This document shows, in pieces, positions 14,646 to 23,936 of a DNA stretch of 64,000 nt. The translations under genes and the position numbers were made by a program. Under the pieces are notes generated by a model. That model was given only the letters and a program-made list of their open reading frames with translations. It was not told the origin of the DNA and searched no databases. The stretch covers positions 186,001 to 250,000 of the forward strand of contig NZ_CP107558.1 in the NCBI RefSeq assembly GCF_026427715.1, read 5' to 3'. The stretch's first letter is position 1; every line of letters begins with the position of its first letter. Source of the stretch: Methylocystis sp. MJC1. GTDB taxonomy: Bacteria; Pseudomonadota; Alphaproteobacteria; Rhizobiales; Beijerinckiaceae.

Positions 14646-16433
14646 ATGGCCGTCCGTCGTCTCGATCCCATCCTCGTCGATCGCATCGCCGCCGGCGAAG
14701 TTGTCGAGCGGCCGGCCTCCGCCGTGAAGGAATTGGTCGAGAACGCGCTCGACGCTGGCGCGACGCGTATCGACGTCGCAATCGAAGACGGCGGCCGCAA
14801 GCTCATTCGCGTCATCGACGACGGCAGCGGCATGGATGAACATGATCTCGCGCTCGCCATCGAGCGCCACGCCACCTCGAAAATTCCGGACGGCGACCTC
14901 ACCCATATCGCGACTCTCGGCTTTCGCGGCGAGGCGTTGCCCTCCATCGCGGCCGTCGCCGACCTCACGATAGATACGCGCGCCAAAGAGGCGTCGCATG
15001 GTTTCACCATTCGCGTGGAGGCGGGCGAGAAGCGCGGGCTTATCGCCTCGAGCTGGCCGCGCGGCACGCGGATCGAAGCCCGCGCGCTCTTCGCCGCGAC
15101 GCCGGCGCGGCTGAAATTCCTGAAAACCGACCGCACGGAGACGGCGGCCGTCGTCGATGTGGTCAAGCGCCTCGCCATGGCGCATCCCGAGGTGCGCTTC
15201 GCGCTCTCCGCCGACAGCGGCGCGCTCTTCGATTATCCTGCGTGCGGAGAGGATATCGCCCGCCGCATCGCGCAGGTGCTGGGCGAAGAGTTTCGCGCCA
15301 ACGCCTTCGAGATCGAAGCCGCGCGCGAAGCCGTGCGGCTGACGGGGCTCGCGAGTCTCCCCACCTACAATCGCGGCAATGCGCAGGCGCAATATGTCTA
15401 TATCAATGGGCGGCCCGTGCGCGACAAGCTCTTCGCCGGGGCCATTCGCGCCGCCTATCTCGACTTTCTCGCGCATGACCGCCATCCGGTCGCGGCGCTT
15501 TTCATCGACTGCGATCCGCGCATCGTCGATGTGAACGTGCATCCCGCCAAGGCGGAAGTGCGTTTCGCCGATCCCGGCCTGGTGCGCGGCCTCGTGGTGG
15601 GCGCGCTGAAACAGGCGCTTGCCGAGAAAAGCCATCGCAGCGCCAACACCAACGCCCGCACGGCGATCGACATGCTCGCGCGCTACAACGGCCCGAGCGA
15701 GCCGCCGCCCTATCGCGCGCCGCCGCCCGCGAATTGGCGCGTGGCCGACTCTCCCTATGCGCCGAGCGGTTTCGCCGAAGCGCCGCAAGCGACCTTCGAA
15801 ACCGGCGCGCCAATGGCCCGCGTGCATGAGGCGCCGACAGAGACGCTCGACGACGCGCCGCTCGGCGCCGCGCGCGCGCAGCTGCATGAAACATATATCA
15901 TTGCGCAAACGCGCGACGGGCTCGTCATCGTCGACCAGCATGCGGCACATGAGCGGCTCGTCTATGAGAAGCTCAAAAACCAGCGTGCGGAGACGGGCGT
16001 CGCGCGGCAGATGCTGCTTATTCCCGTCGTCGTCGATCTCGACGAGGCGCGCATGAATGCGCTCGCCGGCGCCTTCGAGGAACTCGCCGCTCTGGGCCTT
16101 GTGCTCGAACCTTTCGGACCCGGCGCCGTAATGGTGCGCGAGGCGCCCGCCATTCTCGGCGAGGTGAATCACAAGCGGCTTGTCGAAGACATCGCCGATC
16201 TTCTGGCCGAAGACGGCGACGCGCGCGGCCTTTCCCGGCGTCTCGACCATGTGCTCGCAACCTGCGCCTGCCATCATTCAGTGCGCGCGGGCCGGCGCCT
16301 GAGCGCCGCCGAGATGAACGCGCTGCTACGCGAGATGGAGACGACGCCGGGCGCGGCGCAATGTAATCACGGAAGGCCCACCTATGTGGAGCTGAAGCTC
16401 TCCGACATAGAGAAGCTTTTTGGACGGAGGTAA
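14646..16433 (+). CDS. mutL: DNA mismatch repair protein MutL
   Basis: MutL couples mismatch recognition by MutS to strand removal. The 595-residue protein has the N-terminal GHKL ATPase (AGEVVERPASAVKELVENAL, DDGSGM, GFRGEALPSI), a transducer domain up to about 330, a Pro/Ala-rich linker (about 350-410) and a C-terminal dimerisation domain. The C-terminal domain keeps the endonuclease motif DQHAAHERLVYE (about 430-441, pattern DQHAxxExxxxE), ACHHSVRAGRR, and CNHGRPT (about 573-579). This means it is likely a nicking MutL, as in bacteria without MutH. ATG 14646 follows the adenosyltransferase stop directly. A family A repeat comes 11 bases after its stop. Confidence 0.97.
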   Translation: MAVRRLDPILVDRIAAGEVVERPASAVKELVENALDAGATRIDVAIEDGGRKLIRVIDDGSGMDEHDLALAIERHATSKIPDGDLTHIATLGFRGEALPSIAAVADLTIDTRAKEASHGFTIRVEAGEKRGLIASSWPRGTRIEARALFAATPARLKFLKTDRTETAAVVDVVKRLAMAHPEVRFALSADSGALFDYPACGEDIARRIAQVLGEEFRANAFEIEAAREAVRLTGLASLPTYNRGNAQAQYVYINGRPVRDKLFAGAIRAAYLDFLAHDRHPVAALFIDCDPRIVDVNVHPAKAEVRFADPGLVRGLVVGALKQALAEKSHRSANTNARTAIDMLARYNGPSEPPPYRAPPPANWRVADSPYAPSGFAEAPQATFETGAPMARVHEAPTETLDDAPLGAARAQLHETYIIAQTRDGLVIVDQHAAHERLVYEKLKNQRAETGVARQMLLIPVVVDLDEARMNALAGAFEELAALGLVLEPFGPGAVMVREAPAILGEVNHKRLVEDIADLLAEDGDARGLSRRLDHVLATCACHHSVRAGRRLSAAEMNALLREMETTPGAAQCNHGRPTYVELKLSDIEKLFGRR

Positions 16434-16444
16434 GCATCAATCGC

Positions 16445-16526
16445 CGTCATTGCGAGCGCAGCGAAGCAATCCAGGGCCGCAGTAGCTGCTCTGGATTGCG
16501 TCGCTCTACGCTCCTCACAGTGACGG
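16445..16526. repeat. Palindromic intergenic repeat, family A copy 1
   Basis: The copy runs from CGTCATTGCGAGCG to CAGTGACGG with an inner inverted pair (AATCCAGGG...CTCTGGATT). Related copies lie at 23490-23572, 45402-45484 and 56459-56540. It sits between converging mutL and gcvPB. Its right arm overlaps the last four codons and the stop of gcvPB (stop at 16515-16517). Confidence 0.88.
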
Positions 16527-18047
16527 AGACTCTGCGCACCACCTCAGCACGGGCTTGCGCGCCGCCAATGTCTCGTCTACGCGCCGGCGCGGCGCGAAGC
16601 GCGGGGCCTGGGTGAAGCGCTTGGCGTCGCCTTCTTTCGCACGCTTCGCCAAATCGCGCAGCGTCGCGATGAAGAGATCGAGAGAGGCCTTCGACTCCGA
16701 TTCCGTCGGCTCGATCAGCATGGCCCCATGCGCGACGAGCGGGAAATAAATCGTCATCGGATGGTAGCCTTCATCGATCATCGCCTTGGCGAAATCGAGC
16801 GTCGAGACGCCGGTTCCTTTCAGCCAGGCGTCGTCGAACAGGACTTCATGCATGCAAAGGCGGTCGCCGAAAGGCTGGGTCATCACGTCGCGCAATGATG
16901 CTCGCACATAATTCGCCGACAGCACCGCGTCTTTGGAGGCCTGCGCCACGCCATCGCCGCCATGCGCCAGGAGATAGGCGAGCGCGCGCACGAACATGCC
17001 CATCTGACCATGAAAAGCCGTCATGCGGCCGAAGCTCTGTGTCCCTTCCGCATGTTCAACGAGCGCAAGCGTTTCGCCGTTACGGCGAAGGAACGGCACG
17101 GGCGCGAAGGGCGCCAGCCTTTCCGACAGCACGACCGGACCAGCGCCAGGACCGCCGCCGCCATGCGGCGTTGAGAAGGTCTTGTGCAGATTGATATGCA
17201 TGGCGTCGACGCCGAAATCGCCCGGCCGCGCCACGCCTGCGATGGCGTTGAAGTTTGCGCCGTCGCAGTAGAAATAAGCGCCCGCCTCGTGGACGGCTTC
17301 CGCGATCTCCACGATCTCGCGCTCGAAGAGACCGCAAGTGTTGGGGTTCGTCAGCATGAGCGCCGCAACGTCGGGGCCGAGCGCTTCTTGCACGGCCGCT
17401 GCGCGAACCGTTCCATCATCGGCCCCCGGCACGACGCGCACGGAAAAGCCGAGCAGCGCCGCCGTCGCCGGATTGGTGCCATGCGCCGATTGCGGGATGA
17501 GAACCACATTGCGCGTGGCGCCTTCGCCGCGCGCCGCAACCGCGGATTTGATCGCCATCATGCCGCACAGTTCGCCATGCGCCCCCGCCTTCGGAGAGAG
17601 CGCGATGGCCTGCATATTGGTGAGCGTCAACAGCCAATGCGCGAGCGTCTCCATTAGCTCCAGCGCCCCCTGCACGGAGGACATGGGCTGCAGCGGATGA
17701 AGATCGGCGAAGCCCTCTAGCCGCGCGAGCTTCTCGTTGGCGCGCGGATTATGCTTCATGGTGCAGGAGCCGAGCGGATAAAGGCCGGCGTCAATCGAAT
17801 AGTTCTTGCGCGACAGGCGCACATAATGGCGCATCGCCTCCGGCTCGCTGAGGCCGGGCAGGCCGATCCGATCCTTTCGCTCCAACCCGCCGAGGCGCGC
17901 GGCAAATTGAGGCGGCTCCTCGACGTCGACGCCGGTCGCGTCCGTGCGGCCGATTTCGAAGAGCAGAGGTTCTTCGTGGTCGAGCGCGCGATTGCCGGTG
18001 AAGGTTTCGGGCGTTTCGTCGTCGATATGAGCGGGGCGGTCGAGCAT
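16515..18047 (-). CDS. gcvPB: Glycine dehydrogenase (decarboxylating) subunit 2
   Basis: This is the PLP-binding half of the split P protein of the glycine cleavage system, which decarboxylates glycine and passes the aminomethyl group to lipoyl-GcvH. The 510-residue protein begins at ATG 18047, one base after the gcvPA stop. Marks are YPLGSCTMKHNPR (90-102), SPKAGAHGELCG, QSAHGTNPATA, and MHINLHKTFSTPHGGGGPG with the PLP lysine at 289. Upstream open sequence (to 18221) overlaps gcvPA and is not used. The extreme C-terminus (ESPSL) and stop codon come from the right arm of a family A repeat, so the end may have been reshaped by repeat insertion. Confidence 0.96.
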   Translation of the reverse strand: MLDRPAHIDDETPETFTGNRALDHEEPLLFEIGRTDATGVDVEEPPQFAARLGGLERKDRIGLPGLSEPEAMRHYVRLSRKNYSIDAGLYPLGSCTMKHNPRANEKLARLEGFADLHPLQPMSSVQGALELMETLAHWLLTLTNMQAIALSPKAGAHGELCGMMAIKSAVAARGEGATRNVVLIPQSAHGTNPATAALLGFSVRVVPGADDGTVRAAAVQEALGPDVAALMLTNPNTCGLFEREIVEIAEAVHEAGAYFYCDGANFNAIAGVARPGDFGVDAMHINLHKTFSTPHGGGGPGAGPVVLSERLAPFAPVPFLRRNGETLALVEHAEGTQSFGRMTAFHGQMGMFVRALAYLLAHGGDGVAQASKDAVLSANYVRASLRDVMTQPFGDRLCMHEVLFDDAWLKGTGVSTLDFAKAMIDEGYHPMTIYFPLVAHGAMLIEPTESESKASLDLFIATLRDLAKRAKEGDAKRFTQAPRFAPRRRVDETLAARKPVLRWCAESPSL

Positions 18048-18048
18048 C

Positions 18049-19389
18049 TCAAAGAGACCCTTCCAGAGCGGTGACAAAAGCCGCGCGATCTTCCTGCGTA
18101 CTGGTTTCGGAGCTGGCGACCAGCAGCAGATCGTCGAGGCCAGCTTTCGGCAGCAGCCGCGAGACGGGCACGCCTGCGAGCACGCCCTTTGCCGCCATCC
18201 TCTCGACGAGGGTCGCTGCATCGCCCTTCACGCGCAACGTGAATTCGTTGAAGAAGCTATTGTTGAGCACATCGACGTTGGGGACGCGCTCCAACATTTC
18301 TGCAAGCGCGACGGCGTTGGCGTGATTGAGCTTCGCGAGACGCGTAAGGCCTGCTTCGCCGAGCAGCGTCAGATGAATGGTGAAGGCGAGCGCGCAGAGC
18401 CCCGAATTGGTGCAGATGTTCGACGTCGCCTTGTCGCGGCGAATATGCTGCTCGCGCGTCGAGAGCGTGAGCACGAAAGAGCGCCGCCCATCGGCGTCGA
18501 CGCTTTCGCCCGCGAGACGCCCCGGCATTTGCCGCACATAATCGTGCCGCGTGGCGAAGAGCCCGACATAGGGGCCGCCGAAATTGAGCGCATTGCCGAT
18601 CGATTGGCCTTCGCCCACGACGATGTCGGCGCCCATGGCGCCGGGCGGCGTCAAAAGGCCGAGCGACACGGCTTCGGTAAAGACCGCGACGAGCAGGGCG
18701 CCGTGGCGATGGCAGGCTTCCGCGATCGTCGTGAGGTCGCGTAGATTGCCGAAGAAATCGGGCGTCTGCACGACGACGCAGGAAACAGTTTCGTCGATCT
18801 TCGCGACGATGTCTTCATCGCCCAATACGTCGGGCGTCATCACGATCGTTTCGTCTTCGGCAAGGCGCGAGATGGTTTGCACGACCTCGGCGTAATGCGG
18901 ATGGAGCCCGCCCGAGACCAGCGCCTTGCGGCGCTTCGTCAGCCGATGCGCCATCAGCACGGCTTCCGCCGTCGCCGTCGAGCCGTCATACATGGAGGCG
19001 TTCGCCACATCCATGCCCGTGAGAAGAGCGACCTGTGTCTGGAACTCGAAGAGCGTTTGCAGCGTGCCCTGCGAAATCTCCGGCTGATAGGGCGTGTAGC
19101 TCGTGAGAAACTCAGAGCGCTGGATCAGATGATCGACGCTCGCCGGCACATGATGCCGATAAGCGCCGGCGCCGATAAAGAAAGGAACGCGCCCCGCGGC
19201 CGTATTGCGCGCGGACAGCCGTGAAAAGATGCGCTCGACCTCGAACTCCGATTTGTGGCGCGGCAGATCGAGGGGCTCTTTCAGCAGCGTCGAGGCGGGG
19301 GCGTCCGCGTAAAGGTCTTCTATTCTATCTACGCCGATCGTCGCCAGCATGGTCTTCCGGTCGGCGTCGGACAGCGGGAGATAGCGCAT
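18049..19389 (-). CDS. gcvPA: Glycine dehydrogenase (decarboxylating) subunit 1
   Basis: The 446-residue protein is the N-terminal half of the split P protein. It starts [15 protein letters not shown], the normal opening of the family, and shows [44 protein letters not shown] and [27 protein letters not shown] stretches typical of GcvPA. It forms a heterotetramer with GcvPB. The gene follows gcvH by 18 bp and precedes gcvPB by one base, consistent with translational coupling and a single gcvT-gcvH-gcvPA-gcvPB transcript controlled by the upstream glycine riboswitch. Confidence 0.96.
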   Translation of the reverse strand: MRYLPLSDADRKTMLATIGVDRIEDLYADAPASTLLKEPLDLPRHKSEFEVERIFSRLSARNTAAGRVPFFIGAGAYRHHVPASVDHLIQRSEFLTSYTPYQPEISQGTLQTLFEFQTQVALLTGMDVANASMYDGSTATAEAVLMAHRLTKRRKALVSGGLHPHYAEVVQTISRLAEDETIVMTPDVLGDEDIVAKIDETVSCVVVQTPDFFGNLRDLTTIAEACHRHGALLVAVFTEAVSLGLLTPPGAMGADIVVGEGQSIGNALNFGGPYVGLFATRHDYVRQMPGRLAGESVDADGRRSFVLTLSTREQHIRRDKATSNICTNSGLCALAFTIHLTLLGEAGLTRLAKLNHANAVALAEMLERVPNVDVLNNSFFNEFTLRVKGDAATLVERMAAKGVLAGVPVSRLLPKAGLDDLLLVASSETSTQEDRAAFVTALEGSL

Positions 19390-19407
19390 CTCATGTTCCT
19401 TCCGGCG

Positions 19408-19776
19408 CTACAAGGTCTTCACGAAGCCGGCGTAAGCGGCTTCGTCCATCAGCGTTTCAACCTCGCCCGCGTTCTCCACGCGTATCTTCACGAGCCAACC
19501 GCCAGCGAGGGGATCGTCGTTGACGAGCGCGGGCTTTTCGCCCAGCTCGGCGTTGACTTCGACGACCTCGCCGGAAACCGGCGCATAGACTTCGCTCGCA
19601 GCCTTCACGCTTTCGACGACCGCAAGCTCCGAACCCTTGGTGACTTTCTTTCCGATCTTGGGCAGATCGACGAAAACGATGTCGCCGAGCTGCACTTGCG
19701 CATAGTCGGAAATGCCGACGGTCGCGACGTCGCCGTCGAGCCGAAGATATTCATGGTCCTTTGTGAAACGCAGCAT
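19408..19776 (-). CDS. gcvH: Glycine cleavage system H protein
   Basis: GcvH is the lipoyl carrier that shuttles the aminomethyl intermediate between P, T and L proteins. The 122-residue protein has the lipoyl site VESVKAASEVYAP with Lys58, and the usual opening MLRFTKDHEYLRLDG. Two ATG codons are possible: 19782 lies against the GAGGGG ribosome site (19784-19789), while 19776 is seven bases away and gives the family N-terminus, so 19776 is preferred. It is 11 bp after gcvT and 18 bp before gcvPA. The L protein (lpd) is not in this window. Confidence 0.95.
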   Translation of the reverse strand: MLRFTKDHEYLRLDGDVATVGISDYAQVQLGDIVFVDLPKIGKKVTKGSELAVVESVKAASEVYAPVSGEVVEVNAELGEKPALVNDDPLAGGWLVKIRVENAGEVETLMDEAAYAGFVKTL

Positions 19777-19787
19777 GCTCATTCCCC

Positions 19788-20915
19788 TCAGGCTTTGAAG
19801 TAGCGATGCGCCACGAAAGGCAAACGCGCCACGTCGAGGCTGATTCGGTTGCCACGCAATTCGGTGGCGAGCGAAACGCCGGGCGTCGCATATTCGCGCG
19901 CGACATAGCCCATAGCGATCGGCCGCTGCAGCGTTGGCGAAAATCCGCCGGATGTGACATGGCCGGCGACTTCGCCGCTTTGCGAAACGAGAATGGCCCC
20001 CTCGCGCACAGGCGCTTTGGTCTGCGGCAGGAGTCCAACGCGCAGGCGCGGCGGTCCATTGCGCAAAGCTGCGTCGATGCGCTCGAAGCCGGGGAAGCCG
20101 CCTTCGACGCGCCGCCTTTTGCCGATCGACCAGGCGAGGCCAGCTTCCACGGGGTCGGTCGTCTCGTCGAGATCATGCCCGTAGAGCGGCAATCCGGCCT
20201 CTAACCGCAGCGCGTCGCGCGCGCCGAGACCCGCCGGCGCCACGTCCTCATTTTCCAGGAGCGCCTTCACGAAGAGCTCGGCGCGGTCGGCGCGCATGGA
20301 AATCTCGAAACCGTCTTCGCCCGTATAGCCCGAGCGCGAGACGAAGAAGCTCGACACGCTCTCTTCGAAAGCGCGCCAGCTCATGAAGGGGAGGTCCTCG
20401 GCGCCGGGGAGGAGGGCGCCGAGGACGGCAGCCGCGCGCGGCCCTTGCAGGGCGATCAGCGCGCGGTTCAACGGGATGAAGTCGAATTGCGGCAGGCGCT
20501 CGCGAATGAGCGCGAAATCATCCAACTTTCGTGACGCGTTGACGACAATGAGCAGCCGCTCTTCGACGCCCGGCAGGCGCGTCACCATCAAATCATCGAA
20601 AACACCGCCTTTTTCGTTCAAAAGCTGGGTGTAGCGCATGCGCCCCGGCGCGAGCCCCACGAGGTCTCCCGGCGTAAGGCTTTCCAGGGCGCGCGCGGCG
20701 CCGGCGCCGGCAAGGATCGCCTGGCCCATATGCGACACGTCGAACACTCCCGCCTTCTGGCGCGTGTGTAGCGTCTCGGAGACGATGCCCGAGGCATATT
20801 GCAAGGGCATGTCATAGCCAGCGAAGGGCGCCATGCGCGCCCCCAAGCTGCGATGCAAGGCGTCGAGCGGCAAATGCGCCAGCGGGGCGCCATCGTGGTT
20901 GGGCTGGGCGGTCAC
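19788..20915 (-). CDS. gcvT: Aminomethyltransferase (glycine cleavage T protein)
   Basis: GcvT releases ammonia from the aminomethyl-lipoyl group of GcvH and forms 5,10-methylene-tetrahydrofolate. The 375-residue protein shows the conserved order LHRSLGARMAPFAGYDMPLQY, GVFDVSHMGQ, the folate-site region SRSGYTGEDGFEI, GLGARDALRLEAGLPLYG and the C-terminal GEVAGHVTSGGFSPTLQRPI. It is the first gene of the gcv operon and follows a tandem glycine riboswitch. In a type II (serine-cycle) methanotroph, this system connects glycine with the C1-folate pool. Confidence 0.97.
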   Translation of the reverse strand: MTAQPNHDGAPLAHLPLDALHRSLGARMAPFAGYDMPLQYASGIVSETLHTRQKAGVFDVSHMGQAILAGAGAARALESLTPGDLVGLAPGRMRYTQLLNEKGGVFDDLMVTRLPGVEERLLIVVNASRKLDDFALIRERLPQFDFIPLNRALIALQGPRAAAVLGALLPGAEDLPFMSWRAFEESVSSFFVSRSGYTGEDGFEISMRADRAELFVKALLENEDVAPAGLGARDALRLEAGLPLYGHDLDETTDPVEAGLAWSIGKRRRVEGGFPGFERIDAALRNGPPRLRVGLLPQTKAPVREGAILVSQSGEVAGHVTSGGFSPTLQRPIAMGYVAREYATPGVSLATELRGNRISLDVARLPFVAHRYFKA

Positions 20916-20971
20916 GAGAGACTCTCCGGCTTTGGGCGTTTGCGCTGCGGGCGGAATCAGGCTCGCGACGC

Positions 20972-21165
20972 GCCCCCTCTGTCCGGTGACCTGAGAGATT
21001 TCCCCGCTTGCGTTAAGCTCAGCGAGTTACGCCCTTCGGTGGACGAAGCGCCTTTCGAGCGCCGCGTCGCTTTCCAGAGTCTGTCCTCTACGCGGTCCTT
21101 TTGCCTGAACGTTTCCGGGGCGGTTTCGCCTTCGGCGCCGGCGCGAGCCGGTCTCTCCCGCGAAA
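20972..21165 (-). promoter_or_regulatory. Tandem glycine riboswitch upstream of gcvT
   Basis: Reading the minus strand from 21165 downward, the first aptamer shows GGGAGAGACC, GCCGAAGGCGAAACC and AACGTTCAGGCAAAAGGACC. The second shows AGAGGACAGACTCTGGAAAG, CACCGAAGGGCG, AAATCTCTCAGGTCACC and GGACAGAGG. These are the conserved core elements of both aptamers in the tandem glycine riboswitch, joined by the usual short linker. The second aptamer ends about 55 bases before the gcvT start, so ligand binding would turn on the cleavage operon when glycine is high. A weak TTGACG (21204-21209) could be the -35 box of its promoter. Confidence 0.95.
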
Positions 21166-21340
21166 GAGGTTACGGGCAGAAAGATGTGCTCGATTCCGCA
21201 ATGCGTCAAGGCGGCGGCGCGCGACATTTTTGATCGTATTTGCGAGTCGGGGGGCAGCGCGGCTATTCTTTGGCCGCCTTTTCCGCGCATGGCCCGCGGC
21301 GTCATGCTTTCTTCTTGGCTTCAACCGGGCGCTGTGGCGA

Positions 21341-23383
21341 ATGTGGCGTGAGCAGTTGGACTATTTCTGGGACGGTCGGCGACGGCTTGTCATTGGTTGC
21401 TTCGAGGGCGCCGAGCGCGCGCCTCCGCTCGGCCCCCGTCCCGCGCTGACCCTCGTTTCGGCGCGCGACCCTGGCTTCGAGATGGAGCCGACGCTCGTCG
21501 ATGTGATCGACGCGGCGCGTTGGCGCGCTGGGGTCGTGATCGTCGACATTCCGCTCGAACATCGTTTCGTTCGTCTGCTTGCGTCCGACGGTGGGGAGCT
21601 GACGCTTCTTCTAGGTTCGGAGCGCGATCAGCCGCCGGAGGCCGATTATCGCCTGCTGATGACGCTGTTGCCCGAGGGCGGCGGCGCAGAAGCGGCTACA
21701 TTCCGGCTCGTCCCGCTTTCCGCGCGCGGAGATATGGAGCGGCTGGCGCGCGAGCAGACGGCCTCGGCCGGCCCGCGCCTCATCTGGGCCTTCGGCCAGC
21801 GCCGGGCTTTCGAGCAGAGCGCCAACGGCGCCCTCGTGGCGAGACTCGCGCCGGCGCGCCGTATTTTCCCTGCCTATCAGAGCCGGCTGCTGCTGGAGGC
21901 GCGCGGGCTCGATATGGAGGCTTCCGCCGACACTCGCGAGGCGCCTTTCGCCATCATGCAGCATTGGCTGCGCGAGAATGGCGCGCCGCGCGCCATGCTG
22001 CGGCTGCGCATTCCCGATTCTCTCGAGGAGAGTGCGACAATGCTCGGCGGCGCCAGCGTCGCTCTCGTCCTCAACCAACGCCGTCGCCTGCGTGGCTGGA
22101 TGCATGAGCAAAAGCAGGCCGGCGAGCCGGTCATTGACCCGCTGACCTTCGACGATATTCGCGAGGCGACGGGCGACGCGTGCGAATGGCCGGATGCGGC
22201 GGAGGGGAATGAGGCGATCGTCGTCGCCAACCTCCTCAATCTTTTGCTCGATCCCGATTCGCCAGAAGCCGATGGCGTTGCAGTGCGCCGCAGCGTCGAG
22301 AAAAATGGCGCGGGATCAGGCGAAACGATCGAAATCGATTTCTATGGGGCGGCGCTTGGTGACGATTTGGGGCTCGTGGCGCCGGCCGCGCGGCAGGGCG
22401 ATCTCGCCATTGCGCCGGTCGATCCCGGCGGCCCGCTCGTCGTGCGGCTCTTTCGTTTCGAGGCCGATGGGCTCGTTCCCCGGCGTCTCGGCGAGGACGA
22501 TCCGCTCGTCGAAGAGCTGACGCGGCGCGCGGCCCAGTTTGCCGCCCGCACGAATACGAGCGCCGCCGCCCGCGCCTTTGCCGAGCGCGCGGCCGGGTTG
22601 AAAAGCCGGCGCGAGAAGCTCGTCGCCGGGTTCAACGAGGGGCTGGCGCGCGCGGGCTTTTCAGGGCGATTCTCGGCGGCCGGGCTGTGGGACGTGTTCG
22701 AGCCTGTGCAAATGGCGAGCTTCGTGACGCTCGCGACGCAATCGCCGCCGCCGGCGCGCGCTGCGCTGCAAGAGATGGGCGCTTATGGCGCCTATGGCGT
22801 CGATCCGGCGGTTGCGGCGGCGCTCATGCGCGGAGGCCCGCTGGCGCAAGGCGCGCGCGTCATGGCGGATTCGCGCGGCGGGGCGTCGCTCGCCGCGCGC
22901 TATGCGGCTGCCTGCGGCGCAGAGGGAATGACGCCCCCTGGCCTCGACGTCGGATCGCAAGTCGCTGCGCTCGTCGCTCTGTTGCAGGAAGAGGATATGT
23001 CCGCCTTGCGCGCCGCGCGCATCGGCTTGTCGCCGGACGCCGCCGTGCGGCGCGCTGCGTCTCTTGCCGCTCGGCGCCTCGCGGATATGACGGCGGTCGA
23101 AGGCGCCGTCGCCCATTTCGAGAAAAGCCGAGACATGGAGAGCGCCTCGGCGCTTGCGGAATATCTCGTCGCCCGCCGCGCCGGCCGTTGGATTTCCGCG
23201 ACCTCGGCGCCCGCGCTTGCGTCGCTCGTGGCGCGCGCCGATGTGGCGCGCGAGGCGGAGCAGACGCGCGTCGCCGTCGGCATGAGCGCCGCGGCCGCCG
23301 CGCCGCCGCCGTCAACGCTCGCCGCGACGCCGCCTCCGCCCGACAAGCCCAAGGGCTTCTTGCGGCGGTTGTTCGGCGGGTAA
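21341..23383 (+). CDS. Large hypothetical protein, divergent from the gcv operon
   Basis: I do not recognise a family for this 680-residue protein. It is Ala/Arg-rich, with a globular N-terminal part (MWREQLDYFWDGRRRLVIGCFEGAE...) and a predicted helical C-terminal half made of short Ala-rich helices (about 440-640), reminiscent of HEAT/TPR-like packing. It ends with a Pro-rich stretch and the basic tail KPKGFLRRLFGG, which could bind membrane. No signal peptide is evident. ATG 21341 was chosen as the first start beyond the riboswitch region; the frame is open back to 21101 but that part overlaps the riboswitch on the other strand. There is no clear ribosome site, so the start is uncertain. 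Confidence 0.65.
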   Translation: MWREQLDYFWDGRRRLVIGCFEGAERAPPLGPRPALTLVSARDPGFEMEPTLVDVIDAARWRAGVVIVDIPLEHRFVRLLASDGGELTLLLGSERDQPPEADYRLLMTLLPEGGGAEAATFRLVPLSARGDMERLAREQTASAGPRLIWAFGQRRAFEQSANGALVARLAPARRIFPAYQSRLLLEARGLDMEASADTREAPFAIMQHWLRENGAPRAMLRLRIPDSLEESATMLGGASVALVLNQRRRLRGWMHEQKQAGEPVIDPLTFDDIREATGDACEWPDAAEGNEAIVVANLLNLLLDPDSPEADGVAVRRSVEKNGAGSGETIEIDFYGAALGDDLGLVAPAARQGDLAIAPVDPGGPLVVRLFRFEADGLVPRRLGEDDPLVEELTRRAAQFAARTNTSAAARAFAERAAGLKSRREKLVAGFNEGLARAGFSGRFSAAGLWDVFEPVQMASFVTLATQSPPPARAALQEMGAYGAYGVDPAVAAALMRGGPLAQGARVMADSRGGASLAARYAAACGAEGMTPPGLDVGSQVAALVALLQEEDMSALRAARIGLSPDAAVRRAASLAARRLADMTAVEGAVAHFEKSRDMESASALAEYLVARRAGRWISATSAPALASLVARADVAREAEQTRVAVGMSAAAAAPPPSTLAATPPPPDKPKGFLRRLFGG

Positions 23384-23489
23384 GCGCTCGCGGCCGACCC
23401 GGCCGTTTGATGATTGTTGAAGCTCAGTTCGCTTGCTTCTGGCGCGAATGTTTGCAGGAGCACGCCGCTCCCTCGGCACAGACCGCGGC

Positions 23490-23572
23490 CGTCATTGCGA
23501 GGAGCGTAAGCGACGAAGCAAACCAGGGCGGCGACCGCGGCTCTGGATTGCTTCGCTTCGCTCGCAATGACG
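23490..23572. repeat. Palindromic intergenic repeat, family A copy 2
   Basis: The copy runs from CGTCATTGCGAGGAGCG to CGCAATGACGG, with AACCAGG and CTCTGGATT forming the inner stem. It lies in the 226-bp gap between the converging large orphan gene and the HdeA-like gene. Nothing else is visible in the gap. Confidence 0.88.
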
Positions 23573-23609
23573 GCGACATGCTTTCTCGCCGTGGCGGAAT
23601 GCAGGCCCG

Positions 23610-23936
23610 TTATAATTTGTCCTTGAGTTTTTTTGCTTCCGATTCGACGGAGCGCCAAGCGTTGCGCAGCTTTGTCACGAATGATTCGCTCGGCGTTTTC
23701 TTGCAGTTGTCGATGACGATCGGAACGACTTTTTCCGTCCCCTCGATGTCGACAATGGAGTCGGGCTTGCCGTTCTTGGCCTTGGCCGTCGCCCAATAGA
23801 CGACCTTGGGCTGGAATTCGTCCTGGACAGAGAGAAACTCCTCGCAGGCCCATTTAGAGACCGGCTTTTTCGTGTCGGCGACCGCCGCCTGGGCGGCGAG
23901 GACGCAGGAAGCGAGAACGAAATAACGTAACTTCAT
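23610..23936 (-). CDS. HdeA-like periplasmic acid-stress chaperone
   Basis: The 108-residue protein has a signal peptide (MKLRYFVLASCVLAAQAAVA, cut near 20) and a mature part matching the HdeA/HdeB family: KPVSKWACEEFLSVQDEFQP, KVVYWATA, VVPIVIDNCKK. The two cysteines (31 and 78) are those that form the family's single disulphide. HdeA proteins unfold at low pH and keep other periplasmic proteins from aggregating; related proteins occur in Brucella and Rhizobiales, where the acid role is less certain. GGAG seven bases before ATG 23936 supports the start. Confidence 0.85.
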   Translation of the reverse strand: MKLRYFVLASCVLAAQAAVADTKKPVSKWACEEFLSVQDEFQPKVVYWATAKAKNGKPDSIVDIEGTEKVVPIVIDNCKKTPSESFVTKLRNAWRSVESEAKKLKDKL

